Origin: Cytobacillus oceanisediminis
GTDB taxonomy: Bacteria > Bacillota > Bacilli > Bacillales > Cytobacillaceae
Direction: 5' to 3'
Length of the DNA stretch: 64,000 nt
NCBI RefSeq assembly: GCF_007830235.1
Contig: NZ_VLKI01000005.1
Coordinates: 124,001 to 188,000 of the forward strand
Below the pieces are notes generated by a model that made no database searches, was not told the DNA's origin, and was given only the letters and a program-made list of their open reading frames with translations. How positions within the stretch are numbered: the first letter of the stretch is position 1; every line of letters begins with the position of its first letter. Positions 19,190-27,782 of the stretch are shown piece after piece. A program made the translations under genes and the position numbers.

Positions 19190-19725
19190 AAGTTAATCCG
19201 GTAGAATAACGACGAAAACAACCGTCCACTTGCAGAAAAGGTAATTAATCCAGTTGGATAACGACGAAAACTGCTCCCCATCTCCAGAAAAGGTAGTTAA
19301 TCGGGTTGGATAACGACGAAAACTGCTCCCCATCTCCAGAAAAGGTAATTAATCCAGTTGGATAACGACGAAAACTGCTCCCCATCTCCAGAAAAGGTAG
19401 TTAATCGGGTTGGATAACGACGAAAACTGCTCCCCATCTCCAGAAAAGGTAGTTAATCGGGTTGGATAACGACGAAAACTGCTCCCCATTTCCAGAAAAG
19501 GTAGTTAATCGGGTTGGATAACGACGAAAACTGCTCCCCATCTCCAGAAAAGGTAATTAATCCAGTTGGATAACGACGAAAACTGCTCCCCATCTCCAGA
19601 AAAGGTAGTTAATCCAGTTGAATAACGACGAAACGCCTGCCCACCTCCAGAAAAGGCAGTTAATCCAATCAAAATATTGAAGAAATCCTGGACACCTTCT
19701 TCAGAAATGATAGTTAATCCGGCAG
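19190..19725. repeat. 52-bp tandem repeat array (about ten units)
   Basis: TTAATC recurs at 19193, 19245, 19297, 19349, 19401, 19453, 19505, 19557, 19609, 19660 and 19714, a period of exactly 52 bp for the first eight steps. The unit runs TTAATCSRGTTGGATAACGA, CGAAAACTGCTCCCCATCTC, CAGAAAAGGTAR. Two subtypes occur (TTAATCCAG and TTAATCGGG) and partly alternate, giving a 104-bp super-repeat. Central units are nearly identical and end units are degenerate, as expected for recent expansion of the middle. The period is not a multiple of three and no frame stays open through it, so it is non-coding. Confidence 0.93.
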
Positions 19726-19803
19726 GATAGGGACCGATTTATAATTTCCTTTTCATACAAGGGAAATTAGTTAATTTACTAATCCCATAAATATCAAAAT
19801 AGA

Positions 19804-19831
19804 TTGACAATTAATTCAAAAAGTGTAAAAT
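19804..19831 (+). promoter_or_regulatory. Sigma-A-like promoter of the eight-gene operon
   Basis: TTGACA (19804-19809), a 16-bp spacer and TAAAAT (19826-19831). The -10 box lies inside a 16-bp inverted repeat. About 265 bp of leader separate it from the first gene; the leader contains a 90-codon open frame with no ribosome binding site that I do not consider a gene. Confidence 0.55.
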
Positions 19832-19837
19832 TACACT
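19822..19837. promoter_or_regulatory. Candidate operator: 7-bp inverted repeat over the -10 box
   Basis: AGTGTAA-AA-TTACACT has perfect 7-bp arms with a 2-bp centre and overlaps the -10 box. The GTGTA/TACAC half-sites resemble those of some GntR- or TetR-type repressors (inference). No regulator gene is adjacent. Confidence 0.5.
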
Positions 19838-20096
19838 AAATACAAATGGGTAATCTCTTCAGTACCTTCTTAGTAATTTCTCCATCTAAACTTAATAAAA
19901 TGGTTAAATTTCTAAATGGTCAGGAACTTTTTGTCAGTTGCCTGCGTCTATACTTATGGAAGCTGTCATTGAGTATTCAAAATAGTCATCTATTTTTAAT
20001 AGCAGCTATTTTAAGGTTTAATATGGCCCAAAAAAAAGATAACAGAATCAGGGCCAATACAATTGATGTTTATATTTTTAATTGGGGGAGATTGGG

Positions 20097-22478
20097 TTGC
20101 ACAGAAGGTTTAAGATGATCATTATGGGTCTTTTATGTTTATTCCTTATGGTTAATCCCTTGCAAACCGCAGGGGCCGCAAACACAAAGATCAAAGTTAC
20201 GCTTGATGAAGGATTTGGAGGAAAGGTAAAGAGGGGAAAGGGGTTTCCACTGAGGATAAAGCTTGAAAATACTGGGGAGTCTTTTAGCGGTGACTTATTA
20301 ATAAGCTATCACCCTTCCTATAATACCGGCGGTGCGGTTTCGGTGGATGTCGAGCTTCCGGCAGGCAGCACGAAAGAATATTTGGTTTCCATGCCGGGAA
20401 TGACGGAGGACCATCCTTCCATTTATCAAAATATTCCTTCACTGACTCTTTATCATGGAGATTGGAAGAATGGAAAAAAAGCTAGTTTCAAAGGCGAAGA
20501 TACTTTAAAACCAAAGTTTATAGATATGAGTTCTAAGGTTGTTGGAGTCTTAAGCGAAAAATATGACCGTTTAAAAGAACTTAGGACGCTGCCTTCCATG
20601 TCCATTCAGATGATTGAACTAAAAAAAGAGGAATTGCCAAATCAGGCTATAGGATTTGAAACGCTTGATTATTTGCTGGTGGATGAATATGAGGTTTCCC
20701 AGCTGAATGAACAGCAGCAAAAAGCAATTAAGGATTGGGTTTATAACGGTGGAGTTTTAATTGCTGGGGCCGGACCGGATGCAAGCCAATCCTATGGCGA
20801 GCTATATTCATTGCTTCCGATGGAATCTGAAAATGAAACAACCGGTACAGCTGATTTCCTGCAAGGCACTAAAGACTTACAGCCCGAGTTTAAAGAGCTG
20901 AACTTTTTTACAGGTCCGTTAGATAAGGGTTCCGCTGTTATTACGAAAAGCGGCGAACTTCCTGTTGCCTTAAAGAAGGAATATGGAAGCGGTGCGATTC
21001 TGCAAACTGCTTTTTCCCTGGGAGATGAGCCCTTATCTTCCTGGAAAGGATACAGCACCTGGTTTGCCGGCTTTTTAAAGCATGCCTCCAGTGCCAGCAC
21101 AGGATCCAACCCATATGCACAGGATTATCTGGATCAGCTTTATTGGGAATTTGCAGAAGCAAATGAATTTTTTCCTGCATCCAATTTTTCAGTCGGGCAG
21201 TTAATTGGACTTTTTGCCGGCTATATTATTTTGATAGTGCCAGTTCTTTACTTTGTTTTGCGGAAGCTTGATAAAAGGGAGCATTCCTGGTGGATCATTC
21301 CTTCAATTGCCTTTTTAATGGCTGCTGTTGTCTTTGGCATGGGCGCGAAAGACAGGATTTCACAGCCGCAGCTTAACCAAATGGGTATTTTTAAGGTGAA
21401 TAATCAGCTTTTGACTGGCTATCAGGCTTCGACGCTTTTATCAAATAAAAGCGGTGAGTACACTCTGTCAATGCCAAAAGGCGAGTTCAATGCTGTTGTG
21501 CATACAAACAATTCGTCCACCTTCGATCCGCTCAGGGGCGGAATCATGGCTGAAAAAGTTAAAAATAATGAAATCATTTTTCCTGTAGTGGATTATTGGT
21601 CTTCCAAAACGATATACGGAAAGGCTCAGACCCAAATAACGGAGAAATTTACAGCTGATCTGACTCTAAAAGACAAGCGGTTAACAGGAACGATCACAAA
21701 CGGGTTCGATTACGATTTTGAAGAATTATCTGTCTGGTCAGGCAATGAAGCGATTAAATTGGGGCCGCTAAAGAAAGGCGAAACATTAAAAGTAGATAAA
21801 ACAACAAAGCAATCCCTGCTGACAAGGCCATATTCAGGTAGTTTTAATGGAGCATACCCGAGCAATCGAAATAATGATATCAGCCAATTAAGAAAAGAAA
21901 GAATGGAATTTGCTTCTTCTACATTTTTGCTTGGAGATGTGACACAGCCAGTCCTTGCAGGGACAACGAAAGATGCTGTTATTGATGTAACCATTGATGG
22001 AAAAAAAGAAAAGCAAAACAATACCAATCTTATACTGCAGCCATTTGAGGCTATAAATGAGTTTTCTGGTTCATTTACGCTGAAAGATGGAATGATGGCG
22101 CCGGATTGGAATGTGATCCAAGGCCAAATTTATGAAAAAGGAATGGGTGGGTCTCATACAGAAATTATGTTAGAGGACGGAGAATATGAATATATTTTAA
22201 ATCTGCCAAAACAGCTGGCAGACAAACCATATAGTCTTGAAGAAATATCAATTAGAATCAATAGCCATGCAGTACAATATTCAGTTAAAAATCATAAAAC
22301 CGATGAATGGCTGCCGATAGAGCCGGATCAGCGCAGCTTAAAGCTGACTAGCAAGGACAATCTAAGCCAATTTATTTCAAGAGAAGGCAAACTCATATTA
22401 AAGCTCAACAAATCAGCTCAGGGCGATCCTTATGTTCAATTGCCAGCTATTACGATTAAAGGGGAGGTGTCAAAATGA
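20097..22478 (+). CDS. Large secreted/membrane protein, first gene of the MoxR-vWA-ABC operon
   Basis: I do not recognise a named family. The 793-residue product has a signal peptide (MHRRFKMIIMGLLCLFLMVN, then cleavage near AGA-A). About 340 extracytoplasmic residues follow, then two transmembrane helices at about 364-388 and 398-418, and a further ectodomain of about 370 residues. Around 188-228 the segment LLVDEYEVSQLNEQQQKAIK followed by DWVYNGGVLIAG resembles the glutamine-amidotransferase-like fold also seen in the last gene of this operon. I choose TTG 20097, 6 bp after GGGGGAG; a TTG at 20082 would sit upstream of that site. Its stop overlaps the ABC ATPase gene by 4 bases. Confidence 0.85.
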   Translation: MHRRFKMIIMGLLCLFLMVNPLQTAGAANTKIKVTLDEGFGGKVKRGKGFPLRIKLENTGESFSGDLLISYHPSYNTGGAVSVDVELPAGSTKEYLVSMPGMTEDHPSIYQNIPSLTLYHGDWKNGKKASFKGEDTLKPKFIDMSSKVVGVLSEKYDRLKELRTLPSMSIQMIELKKEELPNQAIGFETLDYLLVDEYEVSQLNEQQQKAIKDWVYNGGVLIAGAGPDASQSYGELYSLLPMESENETTGTADFLQGTKDLQPEFKELNFFTGPLDKGSAVITKSGELPVALKKEYGSGAILQTAFSLGDEPLSSWKGYSTWFAGFLKHASSASTGSNPYAQDYLDQLYWEFAEANEFFPASNFSVGQLIGLFAGYIILIVPVLYFVLRKLDKREHSWWIIPSIAFLMAAVVFGMGAKDRISQPQLNQMGIFKVNNQLLTGYQASTLLSNKSGEYTLSMPKGEFNAVVHTNNSSTFDPLRGGIMAEKVKNNEIIFPVVDYWSSKTIYGKAQTQITEKFTADLTLKDKRLTGTITNGFDYDFEELSVWSGNEAIKLGPLKKGETLKVDKTTKQSLLTRPYSGSFNGAYPSNRNNDISQLRKERMEFASSTFLLGDVTQPVLAGTTKDAVIDVTIDGKKEKQNNTNLILQPFEAINEFSGSFTLKDGMMAPDWNVIQGQIYEKGMGGSHTEIMLEDGEYEYILNLPKQLADKPYSLEEISIRINSHAVQYSVKNHKTDEWLPIEPDQRSLKLTSKDNLSQFISREGKLILKLNKSAQGDPYVQLPAITIKGEVSK

Positions 22479-23410
22479 TAGAAATTATTGATTTAACGAA
22501 AAGATATGGGAAATTCACAGCACTTGATTCATTAAACCTGACAATAGAAAAAGGAAGTGTGTTTGGATTTGTCGGACAGAATGGCGCGGGAAAGTCGACG
22601 ACATTTTCCATTTTGGCAACCCTCCTGGCCCCTACCTCCGGAACTGCTTATGTTAATGGCTTTAATGTTCAAAAGGAGCCAAAGCTGGTCAGGAAACAAA
22701 TCGGGTATATGCCGGATTTCTTTGGAGTTTATGATCAGCTCAAGGCAGATGAATACCTGCATTTCTATGGTGCCAGCTATGGTATTCCGTTTGCCGAGAG
22801 GGAGAAGCTGATTCCACAGCTTCTCGACCTTGTCAATTTGTCACATAAAAGAGATTCATATGTTGACCTTTTATCAAGGGGGATGAAGCAGCGCCTTTGT
22901 CTGGCGAGATGCCTTATCCATGACCCGGAAGTATTGATTCTTGATGAACCCGCTTCAGGCCTGGATCCACGTGCAAGGGTGGAGATGAGGGAAATATTAA
23001 AGGAACTGAAGAGCATGGGTAAAACGATTTTAATTTCTTCCCATATTTTACCGGAGCTTGCCGAGATGTGCGACATTATTGGCATTATTGATCAAGGGAA
23101 ATTAGTGGCCCAGGGATCAGTTGCTGATATACAGGCTCAGTTAAGAGGGGAGAGGCTAATTATTGTAAAAGTCCAAGAAGGGATTGAGGAGGCGATCTCT
23201 TTATTTGAAGATGATCATAATGTTTCCAAATTATCAGCGATGGAGGACGGATTGTCCTTCCAATTTATATACAGAGGCACTGCAGAAGAACAAACAGAGA
23301 TGCTGAAAAAAGCAATACTTAATAATCTGGCTATTACCAGCTTTTCCGAAGTGGAGACAGACCTTGAAGATGTCTTTATGGAAATTACAAAGGGGGTTGA
23401 GCTGACATGA
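22475..23410 (+). CDS. ABC transporter ATP-binding protein (ABC-2 / CcmA type)
   Basis: Nucleotide-binding subunit of an ABC-2 type transporter. The 311 residues show Walker A GQNGAGKST (34-42), the Q-loop, signature LSRGMKQRL (about 132), Walker B LILDEPASGLDP (about 153) and the H-loop SSHILPELAEMCD, then a roughly 90-residue C-terminal regulatory domain ending DLEDVFMEITKG. Start overlaps the upstream stop (ATGA) after AAAGGGGAGG, and the stop overlaps the permease start. The substrate is unknown; related systems export small molecules or act on envelope stability. Confidence 0.95.
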   Translation: MIEIIDLTKRYGKFTALDSLNLTIEKGSVFGFVGQNGAGKSTTFSILATLLAPTSGTAYVNGFNVQKEPKLVRKQIGYMPDFFGVYDQLKADEYLHFYGASYGIPFAEREKLIPQLLDLVNLSHKRDSYVDLLSRGMKQRLCLARCLIHDPEVLILDEPASGLDPRARVEMREILKELKSMGKTILISSHILPELAEMCDIIGIIDQGKLVAQGSVADIQAQLRGERLIIVKVQEGIEEAISLFEDDHNVSKLSAMEDGLSFQFIYRGTAEEQTEMLKKAILNNLAITSFSEVETDLEDVFMEITKGVELT

Positions 23411-24255
23411 AGAATTTAGTGGTAAATCCTGTGCTGAATAAAGAATTTAAGCTCCGCTTCCGTAACTTTAAGAGTTATCTTGGCGTTCTCTTTTACCTTC
23501 TTGCGCTCGGGCTAATCATTGTCGGTTTTATATTTATAGAATCATTGTCCAATAACATGCAGGGCTTTTTTAAACCAGACCAGAGCCGAACGATGTTTAT
23601 GATTCTTTCAGTTTTGCAGCTTGCTTTAATTCTCTTTATTACACCGGGGCTGACTGCAGGAGTCATCAGCAGTGAAAGGGAACGGCAAACATTAAACATC
23701 ATGCTGACCACTACCCAAAGCTCTGCAAGCATTGTGCTGAGCAAGCTGATTTCTTCTATTTCGTATTTGCTTCTGCTTATTGCGGCAAGTCTGCCGCTAT
23801 ATAGCTTCGTGTTTTTATTTGGCGGTGTTTCCCCCGGGCAGCTGCTTACGACAATGGGCTTTTATCTATTCACAATCCTTGCCTTTGGCAGCCTTGGGGT
23901 ACTGTTTTCAACGCTCATTCGAAAAACCATTGTATCAATGGTTACTACTTATGGAGTTACTTTATTTTTGGCGGGAGGAACAGCTTTTCTGGCTTTAATC
24001 TTCATGCAGCTAAACAATGCATACAATTATTCAGCCGTTCAACCGATAAACCCTTTGGCTTATTTTCCGGCGATGCTGAACCCTGTTATTATTTTGATCG
24101 GCACGTTTGAACCGGAGATTATTAATGAAATTGCCAGATCAACAGGCATTGAGTTTCCGTTATGGATTTCTTATTTAATCTCGTACACTGTAATTTTCAT
24201 TGGAGCTTTGCTGCTCAGCATCAGAAAACTCCGCCCCAATATGAGAAAGGGCTAA
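23407..24255 (+). CDS. ABC-2 type transporter permease
   Basis: Membrane partner of the preceding ATPase: 282 residues with six predicted helices, starting with LFYLLALGLIIVGFIFIES and LALILFITPGLTAGVI. The ERERQTLNIMLTTTQSSASIVLSKL segment between helices 2 and 3 (about 94-118) is the conserved ABC-2 coupling region. It overlaps the ATPase gene by 4 bases. A single copy implies a homodimeric transporter, unless the membrane helices of the first gene contribute. Confidence 0.92.
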   Translation: MKNLVVNPVLNKEFKLRFRNFKSYLGVLFYLLALGLIIVGFIFIESLSNNMQGFFKPDQSRTMFMILSVLQLALILFITPGLTAGVISSERERQTLNIMLTTTQSSASIVLSKLISSISYLLLLIAASLPLYSFVFLFGGVSPGQLLTTMGFYLFTILAFGSLGVLFSTLIRKTIVSMVTTYGVTLFLAGGTAFLALIFMQLNNAYNYSAVQPINPLAYFPAMLNPVIILIGTFEPEIINEIARSTGIEFPLWISYLISYTVIFIGALLLSIRKLRPNMRKG

Positions 24256-24268
24256 ATGAATGGGGGTT

Positions 24269-24316
24269 CGGGCAATTTCTTTCTCCCTTAGGGGCTGGGA
24301 TTGCCCGCAATTTTTA
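24269..24316 (+). terminator. Terminator-like hairpin within the operon
   Basis: CGGGCAAT (24269-24276) pairs perfectly with ATTGCCCG (24300-24307), followed by CAATTTTT. It lies in the only real gap of the operon, between the permease and the coiled-coil protein. It could lower expression of the distal genes. Confidence 0.6.
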
Positions 24317-24333
24317 ATAAGGGAATGAAACCG

Positions 24334-25899
24334 ATGGGAGACCGCATTCAATATCTGAAACTTTTAAAACCGATTAGGCGGCAGATGCTGCTTCAGCTAA
24401 TTGTTAAGGAATCGCAGGTGTTCCTTGCGTTAGCAGCGGCTTTGTCTTTTCTACTGATTACTGCAGCAAGGTTTATTGCCATTCCTTTTCTTGGTTATTA
24501 TTTTTGGCCAATCATTCTAATATCCCTGCTCGTTTCCGTTTACCGAATATGGAAAGGCTGGACGGGAATGGCTGAAGCAGCGGCATTATATAACAGGTTT
24601 GTAGCGGAAGACAGAGTTATTACATCCTTTTCTTTTTTGCAGGATGAAGGAATTATAGCCAGGCTGCAGCTTGCTGATACCGTAAAGCATATGAAAAAAG
24701 TGCATGATCAGGTCTTAGCAAGGAAGAAAACCATCTTCTACCCTAAGCCTCTTTTACTGTTTTTTGCTTTTCTTGCTGCCGCGGTGCTGCTTTATTTGAT
24801 CCCCAGCGAAAAAATGGAATTGGCACACAAGCAGGAGAAGGAAACCAAACTAGTGGAAGAAGCCAAAAAGGAATTGGAGGAAAAAGCCGAGAAGGAAAAG
24901 AATCCTGCGGTGAAAAAGGCTTTAGAAACGGCAAAAGATAAAATCGCCGAAAAAAAATCAGCTGAGGAAGCTTTAAAGGAATTGGCCAAACAAACGAGAA
25001 GTCTCGAATTAAAAGCGCTTAAAGAAAAAGAAAAATCAATGGCACTGGAAAAAATGAAATCAGACTTGAATAAAAACGGTTTGGATCAATTAAGCCGCAT
25101 GCTGGCTCAAAAAGATATGGCCGCATTTGAGAAAGAACTGTCAAAGCTTAACGACCAGAAGGATGGATTAAGCGAAGAGCAAAAAAAGACATTGAGCGAG
25201 CTTACCGGGAGTGAAGAGCCATTATCGGAAGAAGAGCTATCGAAGCTTTTGGAGCAGCTTGAAGAAGCGATAGAATCGGAAGAGCTTTTGAAACAGCTGG
25301 CTGCAGCGCAGCAGGCGCTGCAAAATTCAGGATTGTCCCTTCAGCAGCAAATGGCAGCAAACGGAATGCCTCCTGGCCAATTGGCATTTGCACCTCCTGG
25401 CCAGCCAGGCAGCCAGGGTACAAGCACAAATTCGCAGCAGGGCCAGCAGCAAAACACCTCTGGCCAGCAAAAAAACCAAACTGGCAATAATTCAAGCAGC
25501 GGAAATGGCAGTGGTACAGGTTCAGGAACAGGTTCTGGAACAGGCTCTGGAAGCGGTTCGGGCTCGGGATCCGGAGCAGGATCAGGAAACGGTTCAGGCA
25601 GCGGCCTGGGCGGCGGGGCGGGCCTGGGCCAGGGTTCAAGAGAGCTGTTAACTATCCCATCTCATATGGAAGGGCAGCAGAACATTGAGAATGACAATGG
25701 CACCCTAGGAGAAGGGAATTCAGGACAGCAATTTGGAGGGGATGGGCCTGTCTTGAAAGGAAGTATCAGACCATACAGTGAGGTGTATGGCAGTTATGAA
25801 AAAGCTTACAGGCAAAGTACGGATCGTTATAAGTTTCCGGCTGACTTAGAAGAAATAGTTAAAAATTACTTTACGAGTATAGATCCTGACAAGGAGTGA
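24334..25899 (+). CDS. Membrane protein with coiled coil and Gly/Ser-rich segment, unknown function
   Basis: No named family recognised with confidence; the layout recalls DUF4175-like proteins found beside MoxR/vWA genes (inference). The 521 residues have two N-terminal helices (about 30-75), a third at about 133-155 (LLLFFAFLAAAVLLYLI), and a Lys/Glu-rich coiled coil (about 160-330). A Gln-rich stretch and a Gly/Ser/Thr repeat (GSGTGSGTGSGSGSG, about 385-440) follow, then a conserved-looking tail (YSEVYGSYEKAYRQSTDRYK). The ATG at 24334 follows AAGGGA. An in-frame TTG at 24301 lies inside a hairpin and has no ribosome binding site. Confidence 0.82.
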   Translation: MGDRIQYLKLLKPIRRQMLLQLIVKESQVFLALAAALSFLLITAARFIAIPFLGYYFWPIILISLLVSVYRIWKGWTGMAEAAALYNRFVAEDRVITSFSFLQDEGIIARLQLADTVKHMKKVHDQVLARKKTIFYPKPLLLFFAFLAAAVLLYLIPSEKMELAHKQEKETKLVEEAKKELEEKAEKEKNPAVKKALETAKDKIAEKKSAEEALKELAKQTRSLELKALKEKEKSMALEKMKSDLNKNGLDQLSRMLAQKDMAAFEKELSKLNDQKDGLSEEQKKTLSELTGSEEPLSEEELSKLLEQLEEAIESEELLKQLAAAQQALQNSGLSLQQQMAANGMPPGQLAFAPPGQPGSQGTSTNSQQGQQQNTSGQQKNQTGNNSSSGNGSGTGSGTGSGTGSGSGSGSGSGAGSGNGSGSGLGGGAGLGQGSRELLTIPSHMEGQQNIENDNGTLGEGNSGQQFGGDGPVLKGSIRPYSEVYGSYEKAYRQSTDRYKFPADLEEIVKNYFTSIDPDKE

Positions 25900-25904
25900 C
25901 TTCA

Positions 25905-26909
25905 ATGTCTGTTATCGAAGAAAAAGAACAGCAGTTTGCACAAGCTGCTGAAACAATTGCAAAGGTGAAAGAAGAAATTCAATCATTTATTGTCGGCCAG
26001 GAAGAAGTGGTTGAACATGTTTTATGGAGTATTTTTGCAGGAGGCCATGTACTCCTGGAAGGTTTGCCTGGACTCGGAAAAACGATGCTGATTAAAACAA
26101 TTTCAGAGGTGCTTGATCTGAATTTTTCCCGAATACAGTTCACGCCGGACATCATGCCATCCGACATAACCGGTACGATGCTGCTTCAGCCTGATGAGGC
26201 AGGGAGGCAAACATTCAGTTTTCATAAAGGGCCGTTATTTGCCAACATTATTTTGGCAGATGAAATCAATAGGGCAACTCCCAAAACACAGAGTGCACTG
26301 CTTGAGGCAATGGGTGAAAAAACCGTAACAATTATGGGTGAAACCAAAAGCATGGAAAAGCCTTTTTTTGTATTGGCAACTCAAAATCCGATTGATATGG
26401 AAGGTACTTATCCGCTTCCAGAGGCGCAGACAGACCGTTTTCTTTGCAAAGTCAATGTCCAATATCCAACAAAGGCAGAGTTAAAGGAAATTGCTTTAAG
26501 AACAACAGGGCCGCAGAAGAAACAGCTAAAAAAGGTAGCAGGAATGGACGATGTGATTGCACTGCAAGGGCTGGCCAGGGAAATCCTTGTTTCAGATGAA
26601 ATATTGGATTACGCGGTTTGGATGATTACTGCAACCCACCCTGATTCGGAAGAGGCTCCTGAAATGGTGAAAAATTTTGTCCAGTATGGAAGCGGGCCGC
26701 GCGGGCTCCAAAGCTTAATCAATATGGCAAAGGCAAGAGCTATGTGTTCAGGAAGATTCCATGTTTCCGTTGGCGACATTAAACATGTTGCACATCCTGT
26801 TTTAAGGCATCGCCTGATTTTAAACTTTGAAGGTGAAGCATCAAGTGTTACCGCTGATTCAATCATTGAGGCACTGTTAAGCGAAGCCATTCGGGGAGCA
26901 AAAGGCTGA
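25905..26909 (+). CDS. MoxR family AAA+ ATPase
   Basis: MoxR ATPases work with vWA proteins as chaperone-like complexes that activate or assemble partners. The 334 residues show Walker A GLPGLGKT, Walker B LADEINRA followed by TPKTQSALLEAMGE, sensor 1 LATQNPID, and EGTYPLPEAQTDRF, all typical. I use the ATG at 25905, 9 bp after AAGGAG, rather than the GTG at 25896, which lies in the ribosome binding site. Its stop shares a base with the DUF58 start (TGATG), so the two are translationally coupled, as is usual for MoxR-DUF58 pairs. Confidence 0.95.
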   Translation: MSVIEEKEQQFAQAAETIAKVKEEIQSFIVGQEEVVEHVLWSIFAGGHVLLEGLPGLGKTMLIKTISEVLDLNFSRIQFTPDIMPSDITGTMLLQPDEAGRQTFSFHKGPLFANIILADEINRATPKTQSALLEAMGEKTVTIMGETKSMEKPFFVLATQNPIDMEGTYPLPEAQTDRFLCKVNVQYPTKAELKEIALRTTGPQKKQLKKVAGMDDVIALQGLAREILVSDEILDYAVWMITATHPDSEEAPEMVKNFVQYGSGPRGLQSLINMAKARAMCSGRFHVSVGDIKHVAHPVLRHRLILNFEGEASSVTADSIIEALLSEAIRGAKG

Positions 26910-27775
26910 TGAACAATCAACAGGCTCTGCTTGGAAGGCTGCAAAAAAGAAAGGTAGTTGTAAAAACAAGAAAAAGGGGAATTCATGCAGGCTCACGGCA
27001 GTCCAATAAATTTGGTTCTTCCATGGAATTCTCCGATTTTAGGGCCTATCAGCCTGGTGATGATATTCGCCAAATTGACTGGAATGTTTTCGGGAGAACC
27101 CAAAAACATTACATCAAACGGTTTTTGGATGAACAGGAACTTTCCATTGCCGTTTATCTTGATGCAACCTCTTCAATGACAAAAATCCATTCGAAGTGGG
27201 AGTATGCAAAAGGGCTGGCTGCCGCATTGAGTTTTATGGTGCTTGCTGGTGAAGACCGGCTTTTATTTGCAGCAGTATCTTCTGAAGGGATACAGCCAGT
27301 GAAGAGAAAGGGTTCTGTATACAGCAGACGCACTTTCTTGGAAATTCAAAAACACGAAGGCGGTGCAATGGCCAAAAACTTTCTAGGCTGCTTGAAAGAT
27401 TCTTTATTGAAACAGCAGCAGCTTGCTATTTTAATAACTGATGGATTTGAGCCGATTAAAGAATGGGAAAGTCTGTTAAAGAAATTAAAAGGGTTGAAAC
27501 AGGAGTTTTGGTTTTTCCAAGTCCTGGCTAATGAAGAGCTGGCCCCTTCCTATTCGGGAGATATGAAGCTAATAGATAGTGAAACAGGGACCGAAGTCAA
27601 TGTCAGTTTGAATTCTTCTATTTTATCTGACTATGAAAAGCGGCTGAAGGAACATAATAAGCAGCTTGAAGCCATATGCAAACGGTATGGCGGCCAGTAT
27701 ATCTTCGCCCCTGAAGTCAGGGACCTGCAGACGATTCTTTTCCGGGATCTTCTTGCAAAGGGGCTGGTAAGGTGA
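26909..27775 (+). CDS. DUF58 domain protein (vWA-like partner of MoxR)
   Basis: A 288-residue DUF58 protein. The hallmark block runs from GSSMEFSDFRAYQPGDDIRQ to IDWNVFGRTQKHYIKRFLDE (about 35-75), followed by a vWA-like fold with a MIDAS-type DATSSM motif (about 84-89) and a late LITDGFEP. It has no transmembrane helix and probably works at the inner face with MoxR. Start overlaps the moxR stop by one base. Genes of this family next to MoxR are common (B. subtilis yeaC-yeaD), but here they are embedded in a larger operon. Confidence 0.93.
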   Translation: MNNQQALLGRLQKRKVVVKTRKRGIHAGSRQSNKFGSSMEFSDFRAYQPGDDIRQIDWNVFGRTQKHYIKRFLDEQELSIAVYLDATSSMTKIHSKWEYAKGLAAALSFMVLAGEDRLLFAAVSSEGIQPVKRKGSVYSRRTFLEIQKHEGGAMAKNFLGCLKDSLLKQQQLAILITDGFEPIKEWESLLKKLKGLKQEFWFFQVLANEELAPSYSGDMKLIDSETGTEVNVSLNSSILSDYEKRLKEHNKQLEAICKRYGGQYIFAPEVRDLQTILFRDLLAKGLVR

Positions 27776-27782
27776 CGAAAAC

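Noticed and set aside
19190-19725. CRISPR array
   Set aside because: The whole 52-bp unit is repeated; there is no constant repeat alternating with unique spacers, and no cas gene is nearby.
19846-20118. 90-codon gene before the eight-gene operon
   Set aside because: No ribosome binding site, overlap with the start region of the next gene, and no recognisable domain.
24301-24333. TTG 24301 as start of the coiled-coil membrane protein
   Set aside because: It falls in the 3' arm of a terminator-like hairpin and has no ribosome binding site.
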